From assembly GCA_018242365.1 (NCBI GenBank), contig JAFECB010000021.1, positions 1 through 64,000 on the forward strand: a DNA stretch of 64,000 nt. The letters are read 5' to 3'. How positions within the stretch are numbered: the stretch's first letter is position 1; each line of letters begins with the position of its first letter. Position numbers and translations under genes: made by a program. The notes below the pieces were generated by a model. That model did not search any database. It saw nothing but the letters and a program-made list of their open reading frames with translations, and was not told the DNA's origin. This DNA comes from Pseudomonadota bacterium. GTDB lineage: Bacteria > Pseudomonadota > Gammaproteobacteria > Xanthomonadales > Xanthomonadaceae. This document shows positions 30,878-40,961 of this stretch, piece after piece.

Positions 30878-31734
30878 GCCGCCTGATCCTGCCCAGCCGA
30901 AAGATTTGGACGCCGCCGCAGAGGCAGCGCGGGTATGTGGTGTTGGATGGGTATCGCGGCGCGTCTGTATCTGGCGAACCGGACTACGCGCATACGGTGC
31001 TGCAGTTGCACTGCAATGGCGCGGATGCCTCGACGACGCTCACGGACAGCAGCAGCTACGCACGAACAATGACCCGTGTCGGTACCGCTGAAATCGATAC
31101 CGCTCAAAGCGTCTTTGGCGGCGCATCCGCATATATCCCGGCGAGCACGAACGGCTGGACCACGCCTGGGCACAGCAGCTTGGACATGCGCGCCGGTGCT
31201 TTCCAGTTCGACTGGCGTCAGCGGCTCGCGGACAATCTCACCTCCACCTCGCAGCCGGACACAGTAGTCGCCATGATGAATGGTGACTCATGGGCTTACG
31301 AGTGGGCGCTCCTGATCTGGCGAAATTACATACAGTTCTACTACGGTCAATTTGGCGTCTCTTCCGGCGGTATTCGGTGGCTGTTGCCCGCCGGATTCGA
31401 CTTCGGGACGCTGGGAGGGACGTTTGTCGCATTGTCGGTTGCTCGCGCAGCCGACGGAAATTGGGGGGCTTGGATCGATGGGACGCGTTGCACGCAGTAC
31501 CAGTACAAAGTTCAGTCGTCGTCATCATCGTGGGACAGTGTTGTTACGGGCATCTGCAACGACCCGGCTGACATTGGGGCATCCAGCGGCAAAGTATTCA
31601 ATCTTGGGCGTTACCGCGACTTGAGCGGAAACGCCGTCACCAAGCATATCGACGAGTTCCGCTATGTGGTGGGGCAGTCCCGCGACGTGGCGAGCGACTA
31701 CACGCCGCTGGCAACACCGTTCCCGGATAGCTGA
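30874..31734 (+). CDS. Concanavalin A/LamG-like fibre protein, candidate receptor-binding protein
   Basis: A 286-residue protein. A short N-terminal anchor (MSRLILPSRKIWTPPQRQRGYVVLDG) precedes a laminin-G/ConA-like jelly roll: HTVLQLHCNGADASTTLTDSSSYARTMTRVGTAEIDTAQSVFGGASAYIPAS, GNWGAWIDGTRCTQYQY and HIDEFRYVVGQSRDVASDYTPLATPF. This is the layout of LamG_3-type phage proteins that recognise surface sugars. Its place at the end of the tail block supports a receptor-binding role. Confidence 0.65.
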   Translation: MSRLILPSRKIWTPPQRQRGYVVLDGYRGASVSGEPDYAHTVLQLHCNGADASTTLTDSSSYARTMTRVGTAEIDTAQSVFGGASAYIPASTNGWTTPGHSSLDMRAGAFQFDWRQRLADNLTSTSQPDTVVAMMNGDSWAYEWALLIWRNYIQFYYGQFGVSSGGIRWLLPAGFDFGTLGGTFVALSVARAADGNWGAWIDGTRCTQYQYKVQSSSSSWDSVVTGICNDPADIGASSGKVFNLGRYRDLSGNAVTKHIDEFRYVVGQSRDVASDYTPLATPFPDS

Positions 31735-31740
31735 AAACAG

Positions 31741-31784
31741 ATCGGCGGCCGATGCCTGCAAGCACCAAGCCGCCGCCGTCGCGC
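31741..31784. terminator. Weak inverted repeat between tail genes and integrase
   Basis: CGGCGGC and GCCGCCG (about 31744-31781) bracket a 20-base loop between convergent genes. It could end both transcripts but has no T run; low confidence. Confidence 0.25.
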
Positions 31785-31788
31785 GCGC

Positions 31789-32748
31789 TCATAACCGATC
31801 CGCAAGTTCATCCGCATCGGCTTGGTAGTAGGTCATCAGGCTGCGCAGATCGCGGTGCCCGATCACGCGGGCAAGCTCAAGCACGTCCAGCTTTTTCGAC
31901 AGCCGCCAGATCGCCTCGGCGCGGCTGTCGTGGAAGTGCAGATTGTCGATGCCTGACACTGCCTTGCGCCACAGCGCATCGCGCGTGCCGGGGTGTAGAT
32001 CGAAGCATGGTCGATTCGAGCGCGGCAACGCGGTGAGGATTTCCCGCGCGCGCGGCGATAGCGGTACGCGACGACTATCGCCATTTTTCGTCCGCGGTAG
32101 CGTGACGGATTTCGCGCCAACATCGGCCCAGCGCAGCCCGAGGATTTCGCCCGCCCGCATCGCGGTTTCAAGCGCGAACAGGAATGCCAGCCCGGTGCGC
32201 TGCATCGCGGTCTCGGTCTTGTCGCCATCGTCCAGCCCGGTCGCCACCATGACTCGCAGCACTTCGTCATCACTGATCCGCCGCTTGCGGCTGGCTGGTG
32301 CGCTGGGGCGCTTCACGTCGGCAAGTTGGTTGACCTTGATCCACCGCAGCGGCGGTTGCCGGACGTGCTCCAACACCGCGCGCAGCAGCCCCATCTCACG
32401 CCGCACGGTCGCCGGCTGCACTTCGGTCAGCCTGGCATTACGCCATGTGGCAAAGACATCCGGGTTAGCGTCCCGCAGCCGCGTTCGCGCCCAGGGCTCC
32501 GCGCGCCATCGCCGCAGCCGAACTTCCTCCCATCGAGCGCCCTTGTGCGATGGCATCACGTCAGCGATGTACGCGGCTATGGCATCCGCCAGCGACTTGT
32601 CCGGCAACTTGGTGCCAGCCAACTCGGCCTCGCGCTCCAGCGCCCAGCGCGCGGCTTCCTGCTTGGTGCGGAAGGTGCGACTATCACGCTCACCGGCCTT
32701 GTAGATCTCGGCCCGCCAGCCGTCCCCACGCTTTCGGATGCTTGCCAT
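31789..32748 (-). CDS. Phage tyrosine recombinase (integrase)
   Basis: The start is set at ATG 32748 (MASIRKRGDGWRAEIYKAGERDSRTF...), 14 codons inside the open frame. An N-terminal arm/core-binding domain is followed by the catalytic domain: first Arg in AMRAGEILGLRWADVG, a Lys in TLPRTKNGDSRRVPLS, the HxxR box in LHFHDSRAEA, His in GHRD, and the nucleophile Tyr in LMTYYQ. All catalytic residues are present. It lies at the right end of the prophage, reading inward, next to the probable attachment site. Confidence 0.9.
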   Translation of the reverse strand: MASIRKRGDGWRAEIYKAGERDSRTFRTKQEAARWALEREAELAGTKLPDKSLADAIAAYIADVMPSHKGARWEEVRLRRWRAEPWARTRLRDANPDVFATWRNARLTEVQPATVRREMGLLRAVLEHVRQPPLRWIKVNQLADVKRPSAPASRKRRISDDEVLRVMVATGLDDGDKTETAMQRTGLAFLFALETAMRAGEILGLRWADVGAKSVTLPRTKNGDSRRVPLSPRAREILTALPRSNRPCFDLHPGTRDALWRKAVSGIDNLHFHDSRAEAIWRLSKKLDVLELARVIGHRDLRSLMTYYQADADELADRL

Positions 32749-32842
32749 GACCGCCGTGGCGTAATTCGTGGCGTAGCACGATACTGCCAACCGGCAGAAT
32801 CCGGAAACAACCGATATCCGACAGGCATGGTATGATGCGCGC

Positions 32843-32886
32843 CAGTGCTGGGTTCAACGGTATCCAGCACTGTTCTGGCGGTATCC
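32843..32886. other. Probable attachment-site region at the right prophage end
   Basis: CAGTGCTGG (32843-32851) and CCAGCACTG (32864-32872) form a perfect 9-bp inverted repeat with a 12-base centre, the form of an integrase core site. CGGTATCC occurs twice (32858, 32878). It stands about 95 bases outside the integrase start. A matching core near the left end was not found by eye. Confidence 0.35.
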
Positions 32887-33164
32887 GGTATTGTGCCGGC
32901 ATGGCCTCTCCTGGGCACCAAGGTTTTCGTGGTTTTGATTTGCAAAGACTCCGCCGTCCTGCGTGGAGTCAATCCGGAGAAAGGTGGCCTGCGGCAACGC
33001 CGGCCGTGCGTGCGACATGGACACTACCGGCATCCACCGCTGATTCCTGCCGACGCATTCGTCCAGCCCTGATTCATGGGACCTCGAAAGGCGCTTCGGC
33101 GTCTTTTTTCGTTTCTGCGTCACGCAAATTTCCGCCCGCGCTTCGGGCGTTGCAGAGAATCCAC
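32887..33164 (+). promoter_or_regulatory. Leader region of thrS with structured RNA features
   Basis: The 416-base gap between integrase and thrS contains a 6-bp hairpin (GACTCC/GGAGTC, 32947-32970), a GGCC/GGCC pair, a possible tiny frame with two threonine codons (33018-33044, MDTTGIHR), and a terminator-like hairpin before the thrS start. No convincing gene is seen. It could be an attenuated leader; unproven. Confidence 0.4.
33087..33109 (+). terminator. Intrinsic terminator or attenuator before thrS
   Basis: AGGCGC-TTCG-GCGTCT followed by six T residues (33089-33109) is a compact hairpin with a stable UUCG loop and U tail. It is only about 55 bases before the thrS start and in the same direction, so it may control thrS or end an upstream transcript. 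Confidence 0.6.
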
Positions 33165-35066
33165 ATGGTCAATATCACGCTTCCCGATGGTTCCGTTCGT
33201 TCGTTCGATGCGCCGGTGACGGTGGCTGAGGTCGCCGCATCGATTGGTGCCGGTCTCGCCAAGGCGACCTTGGCGGGCAAGGTGGACGACAAGCTGGTCG
33301 ATGCGAGTCATCGCATCGAGCACGACGCCGCGCTGGCGATCGTCACCGAGAAATCGCCGGAGGCGCTGGACATCCTGCGTCATTCCACCGCGCACTTGCT
33401 GGCGCAGGCCGTGCAGCGCCTGTTCCCCGGCGCGCAGGTCACCATCGGCCCGGTGATCGACAACGGCTTCTATTACGACTTCGCCTATGAGCGCCCGTTC
33501 ACGCCGGAAGACCTGCCTGCGATCGAAGCGGAGATGCAGAAGATCGTCAAGGAAGCCTTGCCGCTGTCGCGCAGCGTGAAGTCACGCGACGAGGCGGTGG
33601 CGTTCTTCAAGGGGCTGGGCGAGGCCTACAAGGCCGAGATCATCGAAAGCATCCCGGCGGACCAGGAGCTGTCGCTGTATTCGCAGGGCGAGTTCACCGA
33701 CCTCTGCCGCGGCCCGCACGTGCCCGCCACCGACAAGCTGCGCGCGTTCAAGTTGATGAAGGTGGCCGGTGCCTACTGGCGCGGCGACCACAACAACCAG
33801 ATGCTCAGCCGCATCTACGGCACCGCCTGGATCAACGACAAGGATTTGAAGGCCTACCTGACCCAGCTCGAAGAGGCCGAGAAGCGCGACCACCGCAAGA
33901 TCGCGAAAGCGCAGGACCTGTTCCATCTGCAGGAAGAAGGGCCGGGGCTGGTGTTCTGGCATCCGAAGGGCTGGAGCATCTGGCAGGTGGTCGAGCAGTA
34001 CATGCGCGGGGTCTACCGCAGCACCGGCTATGGCGAGGTGCGTTGCCCGCAGATCCTCGATGTCGAGTTGTGGAAGAAGTCCGGTCACTGGGACAACTAC
34101 AAGGACAACATGTTCTTCACCGAGTCCGAGAAGCGGACTTACGCGGTGAAGCCGATGAATTGCCCCGGCCATGTGCAGGTGTTCAACCAGGGCTTGCACA
34201 GCTATCGCGACCTGCCGATCCGCTATGGCGAGTTCGGTGCCTGCCACCGCAATGAACCGTCCGGCGCGCTGCACGGCATCCTGCGCGTGCGCGGCTTCAC
34301 CCAGGACGACGGCCACATTTTCTGCACTGAAGGCCAGATCGAATCCGAGGTGCGCGCCTTCCACGAACAAGCGCTGAAGGTGTATACCGATTTCGGTTTT
34401 TCCGACATCCAGATCAAGATCGCGCTGCGCCCGGATTCGCGGCTGGGCGACGATGCCACCTGGGACAAGGCCGAAGCCGCCCTTCGCGATGCGCTGCGCG
34501 CCTCGGGGGTGGAATGGCAGGAGCTGCCGGGCGAGGGTGCGTTCTATGGGCCGAAGATCGAGTACCACCTGAAGGACGCGATCGGTCGCACCTGGCAGCT
34601 GGGCACCATGCAGGTGGATTTCATGATGCCGGGCCGGCTGGGCGCGGAATATGTCGATGAAAGCAGCCAGCGCCGGCATCCGGTGATGCTGCACCGGGCC
34701 ATCGTCGGCTCGATGGAGCGTTTCATCGGCATCCTGATCGAACACCACGCCGGCCAGTTCCCGGCATGGCTGGCACCGTTGCAGGCGGTGGTGATGAATA
34801 TCACCGATGCGCAGGCGGACACCGCCGAGGCGGTCAGGAAAACCCTTGCAAATCAAGGATTCCGGGTGGCCGCTGATTTGCGGAACGAAAAAATCGGCTA
34901 TAAAATCCGCGAGCACACGCTGCAGCGTGTTCCGTACCTGCTGGTGATCGGAGATCGCGAGAAGGACAACGGCACGCTGTCGGTGCGCACGCGGGGTGGG
35001 GAAGACCTCGGCAGCATGGCCGTTGATGCCTTCGTCGCGCGTTTGCGTGGGGAAGGCGTGGCCTGA
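33165..35066 (+). CDS. thrS: Threonine-tRNA ligase
   Basis: A 633-residue class II synthetase, normal length. Domains: TGS ([30 protein letters not shown]), the SAD editing domain with [34 protein letters not shown] (zinc-binding His, also the C in [13 protein letters not shown]), the catalytic core with motif 2 ([34 protein letters not shown]) and motif 3 ([21 protein letters not shown]), and the anticodon-binding domain at the C-terminus. The start was chosen at MVNITL, the conserved N-terminus. It charges tRNA-Thr and clears Ser-tRNA-Thr. First gene of the thrS-infC block. Confidence 0.97.
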   Translation: MVNITLPDGSVRSFDAPVTVAEVAASIGAGLAKATLAGKVDDKLVDASHRIEHDAALAIVTEKSPEALDILRHSTAHLLAQAVQRLFPGAQVTIGPVIDNGFYYDFAYERPFTPEDLPAIEAEMQKIVKEALPLSRSVKSRDEAVAFFKGLGEAYKAEIIESIPADQELSLYSQGEFTDLCRGPHVPATDKLRAFKLMKVAGAYWRGDHNNQMLSRIYGTAWINDKDLKAYLTQLEEAEKRDHRKIAKAQDLFHLQEEGPGLVFWHPKGWSIWQVVEQYMRGVYRSTGYGEVRCPQILDVELWKKSGHWDNYKDNMFFTESEKRTYAVKPMNCPGHVQVFNQGLHSYRDLPIRYGEFGACHRNEPSGALHGILRVRGFTQDDGHIFCTEGQIESEVRAFHEQALKVYTDFGFSDIQIKIALRPDSRLGDDATWDKAEAALRDALRASGVEWQELPGEGAFYGPKIEYHLKDAIGRTWQLGTMQVDFMMPGRLGAEYVDESSQRRHPVMLHRAIVGSMERFIGILIEHHAGQFPAWLAPLQAVVMNITDAQADTAEAVRKTLANQGFRVAADLRNEKIGYKIREHTLQRVPYLLVIGDREKDNGTLSVRTRGGEDLGSMAVDAFVARLRGEGVA

Positions 35067-35085
35067 CGCCGCGCGCGTTGAACTA

Positions 35086-35113
35086 CGGTCTTCGATTCCG
35101 GAATCGAAGACCG
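35086..35113 (+). promoter_or_regulatory. 28-bp perfect palindrome between thrS and infC
   Basis: CGGTCTTCGATTC pairs without mismatch with GAATCGAAGACCG, with only CG at the centre. It lies 20 bases after the thrS stop and 37 before the infC start. Possible roles are partial termination, RNase processing, or control of infC translation. Confidence 0.5.
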
Positions 35114-35150
35114 ACCTGCCCGCAAGGGCCAATGTCTGGAGATTGCCACA

Positions 35151-35675
35151 ATCAGTACCACCGACTCGAAGCAGAATCGTCGCAACCTCGAAATTCGCGT
35201 CCCGCGGGTGCGCGTCATCGGCAGTGATGGCGAGATGATCGGCGTGCTCACGCGTGACGAGGCTTTGCGCATGGCGGAAGACGAGGAGCTCGACCTGGTC
35301 GAGATCCAGCCGAACGCGGATCCGCCGGTCTGCAAGATCATGGACTTCGGCAAGTTCAAGTTCGAACAGCAGAAGAAAGCCAACGAGGCCAAGAAGAAGA
35401 CCCGTCAGGTCGAGATCAAGGAAGTGAAGTTCCGTCCGGTCACGGACGAGGGCGACTACCAGATCAAGCTGCGCAAGATGCGCGAATTCCTGGCCGAGGG
35501 CGACAAGATCAAGGTCAACATCCGCTTCCGTGGCCGCGAAATGAGCCATCAGGAGCTGGGTCGCGAGATGGCGACGCGGATCGAGACCGACCTTGGCGAG
35601 GACATCATCATCGAATCGCGCCCGCGCCTCGAAGGCCGGCAGATGGTCATGATGATCGCGCCGAAGAAGAAGTGA
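35151..35675 (+). CDS. infC: Translation initiation factor IF-3, AUC start
   Basis: No ATG, GTG or TTG start suits the N-terminus. The conserved protein begins I-S-T-T-D-S-K-Q-N-R-R-N-L-E-I-R-V-P-R-V-R-V-I-G at the ATC codon 35151, nine bases after GGAG. IF-3 genes use such rare starts (AUU in E. coli) so that IF-3, which rejects non-standard starts, represses its own synthesis. The 174-residue protein has both domains: N-terminal GVLTRDEALRMAEDEELDLVEIQPNADPPVCKIMDFGKF and C-terminal basic/RRM-like KVNIRFRGREMSHQELG. It overlaps nothing and precedes rpmI. Confidence 0.9.
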   Translation: MSTTDSKQNRRNLEIRVPRVRVIGSDGEMIGVLTRDEALRMAEDEELDLVEIQPNADPPVCKIMDFGKFKFEQQKKANEAKKKTRQVEIKEVKFRPVTDEGDYQIKLRKMREFLAEGDKIKVNIRFRGREMSHQELGREMATRIETDLGEDIIIESRPRLEGRQMVMMIAPKKK

Positions 35676-35724
35676 TGCTTGCTGCCGGCCTGCGAAGCTG
35701 GCTGCAGGTCCGGCGACTGACGAA

Positions 35725-35763
35725 CCCTCACCCCAACCCCTCTCCCGGAGGGAGAGGGGCTTG
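35725..35763 (+). terminator. Hairpin-forming intergenic repeat after infC
   Basis: CCCCTCTCCC and GGGAGAGGGG pair around GGA (about 35737-35759), preceded by a CCCTCACCCCAA stretch. It is the kind of short repeat scattered in many proteobacterial genomes, often acting as a terminator. There is no long T run. Confidence 0.5.
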
Positions 35764-35770
35764 ATCGGAT

Positions 35771-35799
35771 TTGCCGGGGTTCCGGTGTCGTGGCATAAT
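35771..35799 (+). promoter_or_regulatory. Promoter of rpmI-rplT
   Basis: TTGCCG (35771-35776), 17 bases, CATAAT (35794-35799): a good sigma-70 promoter in the 287-base gap between infC and rpmI. The remaining ~160-base leader includes GGTTCGCCGGG and GATCCGTTCCGGATC hairpins and is likely the target of autogenous control by L20, as known in related operons; the binding site itself is inferred. Confidence 0.6.
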
Positions 35800-35962
35800 G
35801 CGCGGCCCGGTTCGCCGGGTTTGTGACTCGTTTCATCAGGACCCGCCTTGATCCGTTCCGGATCAATGGCTTACCCACCGGCAGGGCAGGATGGAAAGTG
35901 TGGCGAAGCCGCAAGGTGATGCCGCCGCCCAAGCCAGTTAGTTGATTTCGCAAGGACTCCCA

Positions 35963-36160
35963 ATGCCCAAGATCAAGACCAATCGGGCGGCGGCCAAGCG
36001 CTTCCGGAAGACCGCTTCCGGCAAGTACAAGTGCGGCCACGCCAACAAGAGCCACATCCTCACCAAGAAAGCGACCAAGCGGAAGCGCAACCTGCGGCAG
36101 ACGAACCATGTTCGTGCCGAGGACGCGGGCCGTCTGGACCGCATGCTTCCGTATTTGTGA
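35963..36160 (+). CDS. rpmI: 50S ribosomal protein L35
   Basis: A 65-residue basic protein [36 protein letters not shown]..., an unmistakable L35, with the usual MPKxKT start and the KRKRNLRQ region. The start is ATG 35963; seven upstream codons of the frame are ignored. Twelve bases separate it from rplT, and the two are cotranscribed from the promoter at 35771. Confidence 0.97.
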   Translation: MPKIKTNRAAAKRFRKTASGKYKCGHANKSHILTKKATKRKRNLRQTNHVRAEDAGRLDRMLPYL

Positions 36161-36171
36161 GGAGATAAGAC

Positions 36172-36531
36172 ATGGCACGAGTGAAACGTGGTGTGACGGC
36201 ACGCGCCCGCCACAAGAAAGTCCTGAAGGCTGCCAAGGGTTACTACAACGCCCGCCGCAAGGTCTTCCGCGCCGCCAAGCAGGCGGTCACCAAGGCTGCG
36301 CAGTACGCGTATATCGGCCGCAAGCAGAAGAAGCGCCAGTTCCGCACCCTGTGGATCGCGCGTATCAATGCCGGCGCACGCGCCAACGGCATCAGCTACA
36401 GCCGCTTCATGAACGGCCTGCTCAAGGCCGGGATCACTCTGGATCGCAAGGTGCTGGCGGACATCGCCGTGCACGATGCGGCGGGCTTTACCGCCCTGAC
36501 CGAAAAGGCCAAGGGCGCTTTGGCGGCGTAA
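36172..36531 (+). CDS. rplT: 50S ribosomal protein L20
   Basis: A 119-residue protein [39 protein letters not shown]..., the typical L20. The N-terminal extension is basic and binds 23S rRNA; the C-terminal domain ([39 protein letters not shown]) is globular and in other bacteria also represses the operon message. A GAGGAG-type ribosome-binding site precedes it. Confidence 0.97.
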   Translation: MARVKRGVTARARHKKVLKAAKGYYNARRKVFRAAKQAVTKAAQYAYIGRKQKKRQFRTLWIARINAGARANGISYSRFMNGLLKAGITLDRKVLADIAVHDAAGFTALTEKAKGALAA

Positions 36532-37629
<1,098 letters not shown>

Positions 37630-37639
37630 GGCGATTCGA

Positions 37640-40009
37640 ATGAAATTCTCCGAAAACTGGCTGCGCCAGCACGTGCGCATCGACGCCGACAGCACCGCGT
37701 TGCAGCACACCTTGACCATGATCGGACTGGAGGTCGAATCCAGTGCAATCATCGGCAATGGTCTCGATGGCGTGGTGGTGGCGCAGATCGTGGAGTGCGC
37801 GAAGCATCCGCAGGCGGACAAGTTGCAGGTTTGCCAGGTCGATGCCGGCGCACACGGGATGTTGCAGATCGTCTGCGGTGCACCGAATGCACGCCCCGGC
37901 CTGGTCGCGCCATTGGCGACCGTGGGCGCGGCATTCGGCGACTTCCAGATCAAGGCCGCGAAGCTGCGCGGCGTCGAGTCCAACGGCATGCTGTGTTCGG
38001 CCAAGGAGCTGGGCATCGATGCCGATGCCTCCGGGCTGTTGGAGTTGCCCACCGATGCGCCGGTGGGCGCTTCCATCGCCGAGTATCTCGGCCTGCCGGA
38101 CACGATCATCGAGCTGGGCCTGACCCCGAACCGCGCCGATTGTTTCGGCGTGCGCGGGATTGCATTCGATGTCGCCGCGGCCTTCGGCAGCAAAGTCGAG
38201 CCGTACGATACTGCGCCGGTGGCTGCTGCCAGTGACGCTTCGCTTGCGGTCGAATTGCATGCCGGCGCCGATGCGCCGCGTTTCGTCGGTCGCGTGCTCG
38301 AAGGCGTGGATGCCACGGCCGCGACCCCGCTGTGGATGGCGCAGCGTCTGCTGCGCAGCGGCGTGCGTCCGATCAGCTTGCTCGTCGATGTCACCCAGTA
38401 TGTGATGCTGGAACTCGGCCAGCCGATGCACGCCTATGACCGTGACCTGCTGAAAGGTCCGCTCGGTGTACGTCACGCGCGTGCCGGCGAAACCCTGAAA
38501 CTGCTCAATGGCGACACCGCCGATCTCGACGCGCAGTTCCTCGCCATCACCGATGCGGATCGCGTGGTGGGCCTTGCCGGCATCATGGGCGGCGATGACA
38601 CGAAGGTCAGCGCTACGACCCGCAACGTCTTCCTCGAGGCGGCGCATTTCGCGCCTGCCGCGATCATCGGCCGCAGCCGGCGTTTGGGCCTGCATACCGA
38701 TGCGGCGCACCGTTTCGAGCGCGGTGTCGATCCCGAGCTGCCACGCATCGCCATCGAATATGCGACCCGTCTGATCCTCGACATCGCCGGTGGCGTGCCG
38801 GGGCCGGTGGTCGAAGCGGTGCTGCCGCAGCATCTGCCCGTGCCGCAGACGATCACCTTGCGGCGTGCGCGTCTGGCGCGCGTGCTCGGCACGGCCGTGG
38901 CCGATGCCGAGGTCGCGCGGATCCTGATCGCGCTCGGCCTCGGGGTGGAAACGAACGATGCCGGTTGGACGGTGACGACGCCGGCGCGGCGTTTCGATCT
39001 CGCCATCGAGGAAGACCTGATCGAGGAAGTCGCACGCATCCACGGCTACGACGCGATCCCGACCACGCTGCCCGGTGGTGCGACGCGCCTGGTCAATCCA
39101 GGTGAAACCCGCAGCAGCGAACATGACCTGCGGCGGCAACTGGTCGCACGCGACTATCTGGAGGCGATCAACTTCGCCTTCGTCGACGCCAGCCTGCTGG
39201 AGGCGTGGTCGCTGACCGAAGGCAGTATCGCCCTGGCCAATCCGCTCAGCGCCGAGCTTGGCGTGATGCGTACGAGCTTGCTGCCGGGCTTGGTGTCCGC
39301 ACTGGCCCGCAATACCGCGCGCCAGCAGGCGCGGGTGCGCTTGTTCGAGCTGGGCCGCAGCTTCATGGCAAGTCAGGACGGGCCGGTCGAAACCCGCCGG
39401 ATCGCAGCGGTGGCCTGTGGCGAGGCCGCAGCCGAGCAATGGGGCGTCGCCTCGCGCATGCTCGACTTCCACGATCTCAAGGGCGATCTCGACGCGCTGG
39501 CTGCGGTTTCGAAAGCGCAGCTGGAGTACCGCAGCGCCACGCCTCCGTTCGCGCATCCCGGTCGCAGTGCCGATGTGATCCGCGATGGCGTGCGGATCGG
39601 CTGGATCGGGCAGCTGCATCCGCGTCTGCAGGCATCGCTCGGGATCGAGACCGAGGTGTTCGGCTTCGAACTCGACCTTGATGCATTGATGGAGCGACCA
39701 TTGCCGCGCGCCAAACCCTTGTCCCGCTTCCCGTCGGTGCGGCGTGACCTCGCCTTCGTGGTGGCCGGGACGGTGGCTTGGGATGAACTGCAGTCAGCCG
39801 CGTCCGCCGCCGGTGGTGCGCTGCTCCGGGAAGTCGGTTTGTTCGACCGCTATCTCGGCAAGGGTGTTGATCCGGGTTGCAAAAGTCTCGCCATGCGCTT
39901 GATTTTTCAGGATGATTCGCGCACTCTCACCGAGCAGGACGTGGAGTCTGCGGTAGCTGACGTCGTGGCTGCGCTGGGCCAGCGGTTCGGTGCGACGATT
40001 CGACGTTGA
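37640..40009 (+). CDS. pheT: Phenylalanine-tRNA ligase, beta subunit
   Basis: A 789-residue subunit. N-terminal tRNA-binding EMAP-like domain (VVVAQIVECAKHPQADKLQVCQVDAG), B3/B4 editing domain (GLTPNRADCFGVRGIAFDVAA), B5 and the catalytic-like core (RRFDLAIEEDLIEEVARIHGYDAIPTTLP), and the C-terminal anticodon-binding ferredoxin fold (RFPSVRRDLAFVVAG). All parts are present. It is followed 12 bases on by ihfA. Confidence 0.97.
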   Translation: MKFSENWLRQHVRIDADSTALQHTLTMIGLEVESSAIIGNGLDGVVVAQIVECAKHPQADKLQVCQVDAGAHGMLQIVCGAPNARPGLVAPLATVGAAFGDFQIKAAKLRGVESNGMLCSAKELGIDADASGLLELPTDAPVGASIAEYLGLPDTIIELGLTPNRADCFGVRGIAFDVAAAFGSKVEPYDTAPVAAASDASLAVELHAGADAPRFVGRVLEGVDATAATPLWMAQRLLRSGVRPISLLVDVTQYVMLELGQPMHAYDRDLLKGPLGVRHARAGETLKLLNGDTADLDAQFLAITDADRVVGLAGIMGGDDTKVSATTRNVFLEAAHFAPAAIIGRSRRLGLHTDAAHRFERGVDPELPRIAIEYATRLILDIAGGVPGPVVEAVLPQHLPVPQTITLRRARLARVLGTAVADAEVARILIALGLGVETNDAGWTVTTPARRFDLAIEEDLIEEVARIHGYDAIPTTLPGGATRLVNPGETRSSEHDLRRQLVARDYLEAINFAFVDASLLEAWSLTEGSIALANPLSAELGVMRTSLLPGLVSALARNTARQQARVRLFELGRSFMASQDGPVETRRIAAVACGEAAAEQWGVASRMLDFHDLKGDLDALAAVSKAQLEYRSATPPFAHPGRSADVIRDGVRIGWIGQLHPRLQASLGIETEVFGFELDLDALMERPLPRAKPLSRFPSVRRDLAFVVAGTVAWDELQSAASAAGGALLREVGLFDRYLGKGVDPGCKSLAMRLIFQDDSRTLTEQDVESAVADVVAALGQRFGATIRR

Positions 40010-40021
40010 CAGGGGAAGGTG

Positions 40022-40324
40022 ATGGCGTTGACCAAGGCAGAGATGGCCGAGCGACTGTATGCGGAAGTCGGCCTGAACAAGCGCGAGGCGAAGGAATTCG
40101 TCGACGCGTTTTTCGATGGTCTGCGTGAGGCACTGGAAAAGGGCAGCCAGGTCAAGCTGTCCGGCTTCGGCAACTTCGACCTGCGGCGCAAGAACCCGCG
40201 CCCGGGCCGCAATCCGAAAACCGGCGAGGAAATCCCGATCACTGCGCGCACCGTGGTGACGTTCCGCCCGGGACAGAAACTGAAGGCGCAGGTCGAGGCC
40301 TACACGGGCGAAGCGCATGCTTGA
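40022..40324 (+). CDS. ihfA: Integration host factor, alpha subunit
   Basis: A 100-residue HU/IHF-family protein: [73 protein letters not shown], with the [13 protein letters not shown]-intercalating arm. The order pheS-pheT-ihfA is the usual one in gammaproteobacteria and decides alpha rather than beta. Start at ATG 40022 behind AGGGGAAGG. It overlaps the MerR gene by 8 bases. Confidence 0.95.
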   Translation: MALTKAEMAERLYAEVGLNKREAKEFVDAFFDGLREALEKGSQVKLSGFGNFDLRRKNPRPGRNPKTGEEIPITARTVVTFRPGQKLKAQVEAYTGEAHA

Positions 40325-40673
40325 TCCCGGCAGCAACCGAGAGCTTCCGCCGATCCCGGCAAAGCGCTACTTCACCATCGGCGAAGTCAGCGAGCTGTGC
40401 GACGTCAAGCCGCATGTGTTGCGCTACTGGGAAACCGAATTTCCCAGTCTTGAACCGTCCAAGCGTCGCGGCAACCGCCGCTATTACCAGCGCCACGACG
40501 TGCTGATGGTGCGACAGATCCGCAGCCTGCTGTACGAACAGGGCTACACCATCAGCGGCGCGCGCCTGCGTCTGGAAGGCGATGGTGCCAAGCAGGAATC
40601 CGCGTTGAGTGCGCAGATCATGCGCCAGGTGCGCGGCGAGCTGGAAGAAGTGCTGCAGCTGCTGCGGCATTGA
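40317..40673 (+). CDS. MerR-family transcription regulator next to ihfA
   Basis: A 118-residue protein with the MerR winged helix-turn-helix ([73 protein letters not shown]) and a short C-terminal coiled coil ([10 protein letters not shown]). There is no effector domain or metal-binding cysteine. It is the MlrA/'YcgE-like small' type commonly located after ihfA in this order. Targets unknown. Confidence 0.85.
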   Translation: MLDPGSNRELPPIPAKRYFTIGEVSELCDVKPHVLRYWETEFPSLEPSKRRGNRRYYQRHDVLMVRQIRSLLYEQGYTISGARLRLEGDGAKQESALSAQIMRQVRGELEEVLQLLRH

Positions 40674-40732
40674 CCGCACTCAGGCGGCAAAATCGCCGGC
40701 CGACAGCATGGCAACGGCAAGGCGGCATTGGC

Positions 40733-40738
40733 TATAAT
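40733..40738 (+). promoter_or_regulatory. -10 box of the tRNA-Pro promoter
   Basis: TATAAT stands 12 bases before the tRNA; the -35 region (around 40710) is weak. Confidence 0.45.
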
Positions 40739-40750
40739 GACCAACTGTTT

Positions 40751-40827
40751 CGGGGTATAGCGCAGCCTGGTAGCGCACTTGTCTGGGGGACAAGTGGTCG
40801 TCGGTTCAAATCCGGCTACCCCGACCA
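40751..40827 (+). tRNA. tRNA-Pro (anticodon GGG)
   Basis: CGGGGTA pairs with TACCCCG. The D arm is GCGCAGCCTGGTAGCGC, the anticodon stem-loop CTTGT-CTGGGGG-ACAAG (anticodon GGG, for CCC/CCU), and the T arm CGGTTCAAATCCG. The discriminator is A and CCA is encoded. 77 bases. Confidence 0.97.
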
Positions 40828-40857
40828 ATTCATCCGGCCTGGACCGGAATGCTCCGG

Positions 40858-40890
40858 AAGCCCCGCTGGAAAGTGGGGCTTTGTTTTTTG
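40858..40890 (+). terminator. Intrinsic terminator of tRNA-Pro
   Basis: AAGCCCC and GGGGCTT (stem, 40858-40881) followed by a TTTGTTTTTT tail. Confidence 0.8.
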
Positions 40891-40961
40891 CAGGTACCGT
40901 GGCTGACGCGAGACCGGTCGGGTTGGCAGAATCGCAAGCAGCGACAGCATCTGGAGTACGC

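Noticed and set aside
32887..33110. A tmRNA or tRNA as the prophage target upstream of thrS
   Set aside because: No tRNA-like cloverleaf or tmRNA end (a GTTC T-loop with CCA) could be drawn here. The only tRNA in the window is tRNA-Pro at 40751.
33582..35549. 655-residue minus-strand frame
   Set aside because: Antisense to thrS and infC, both of which have complete family motifs.
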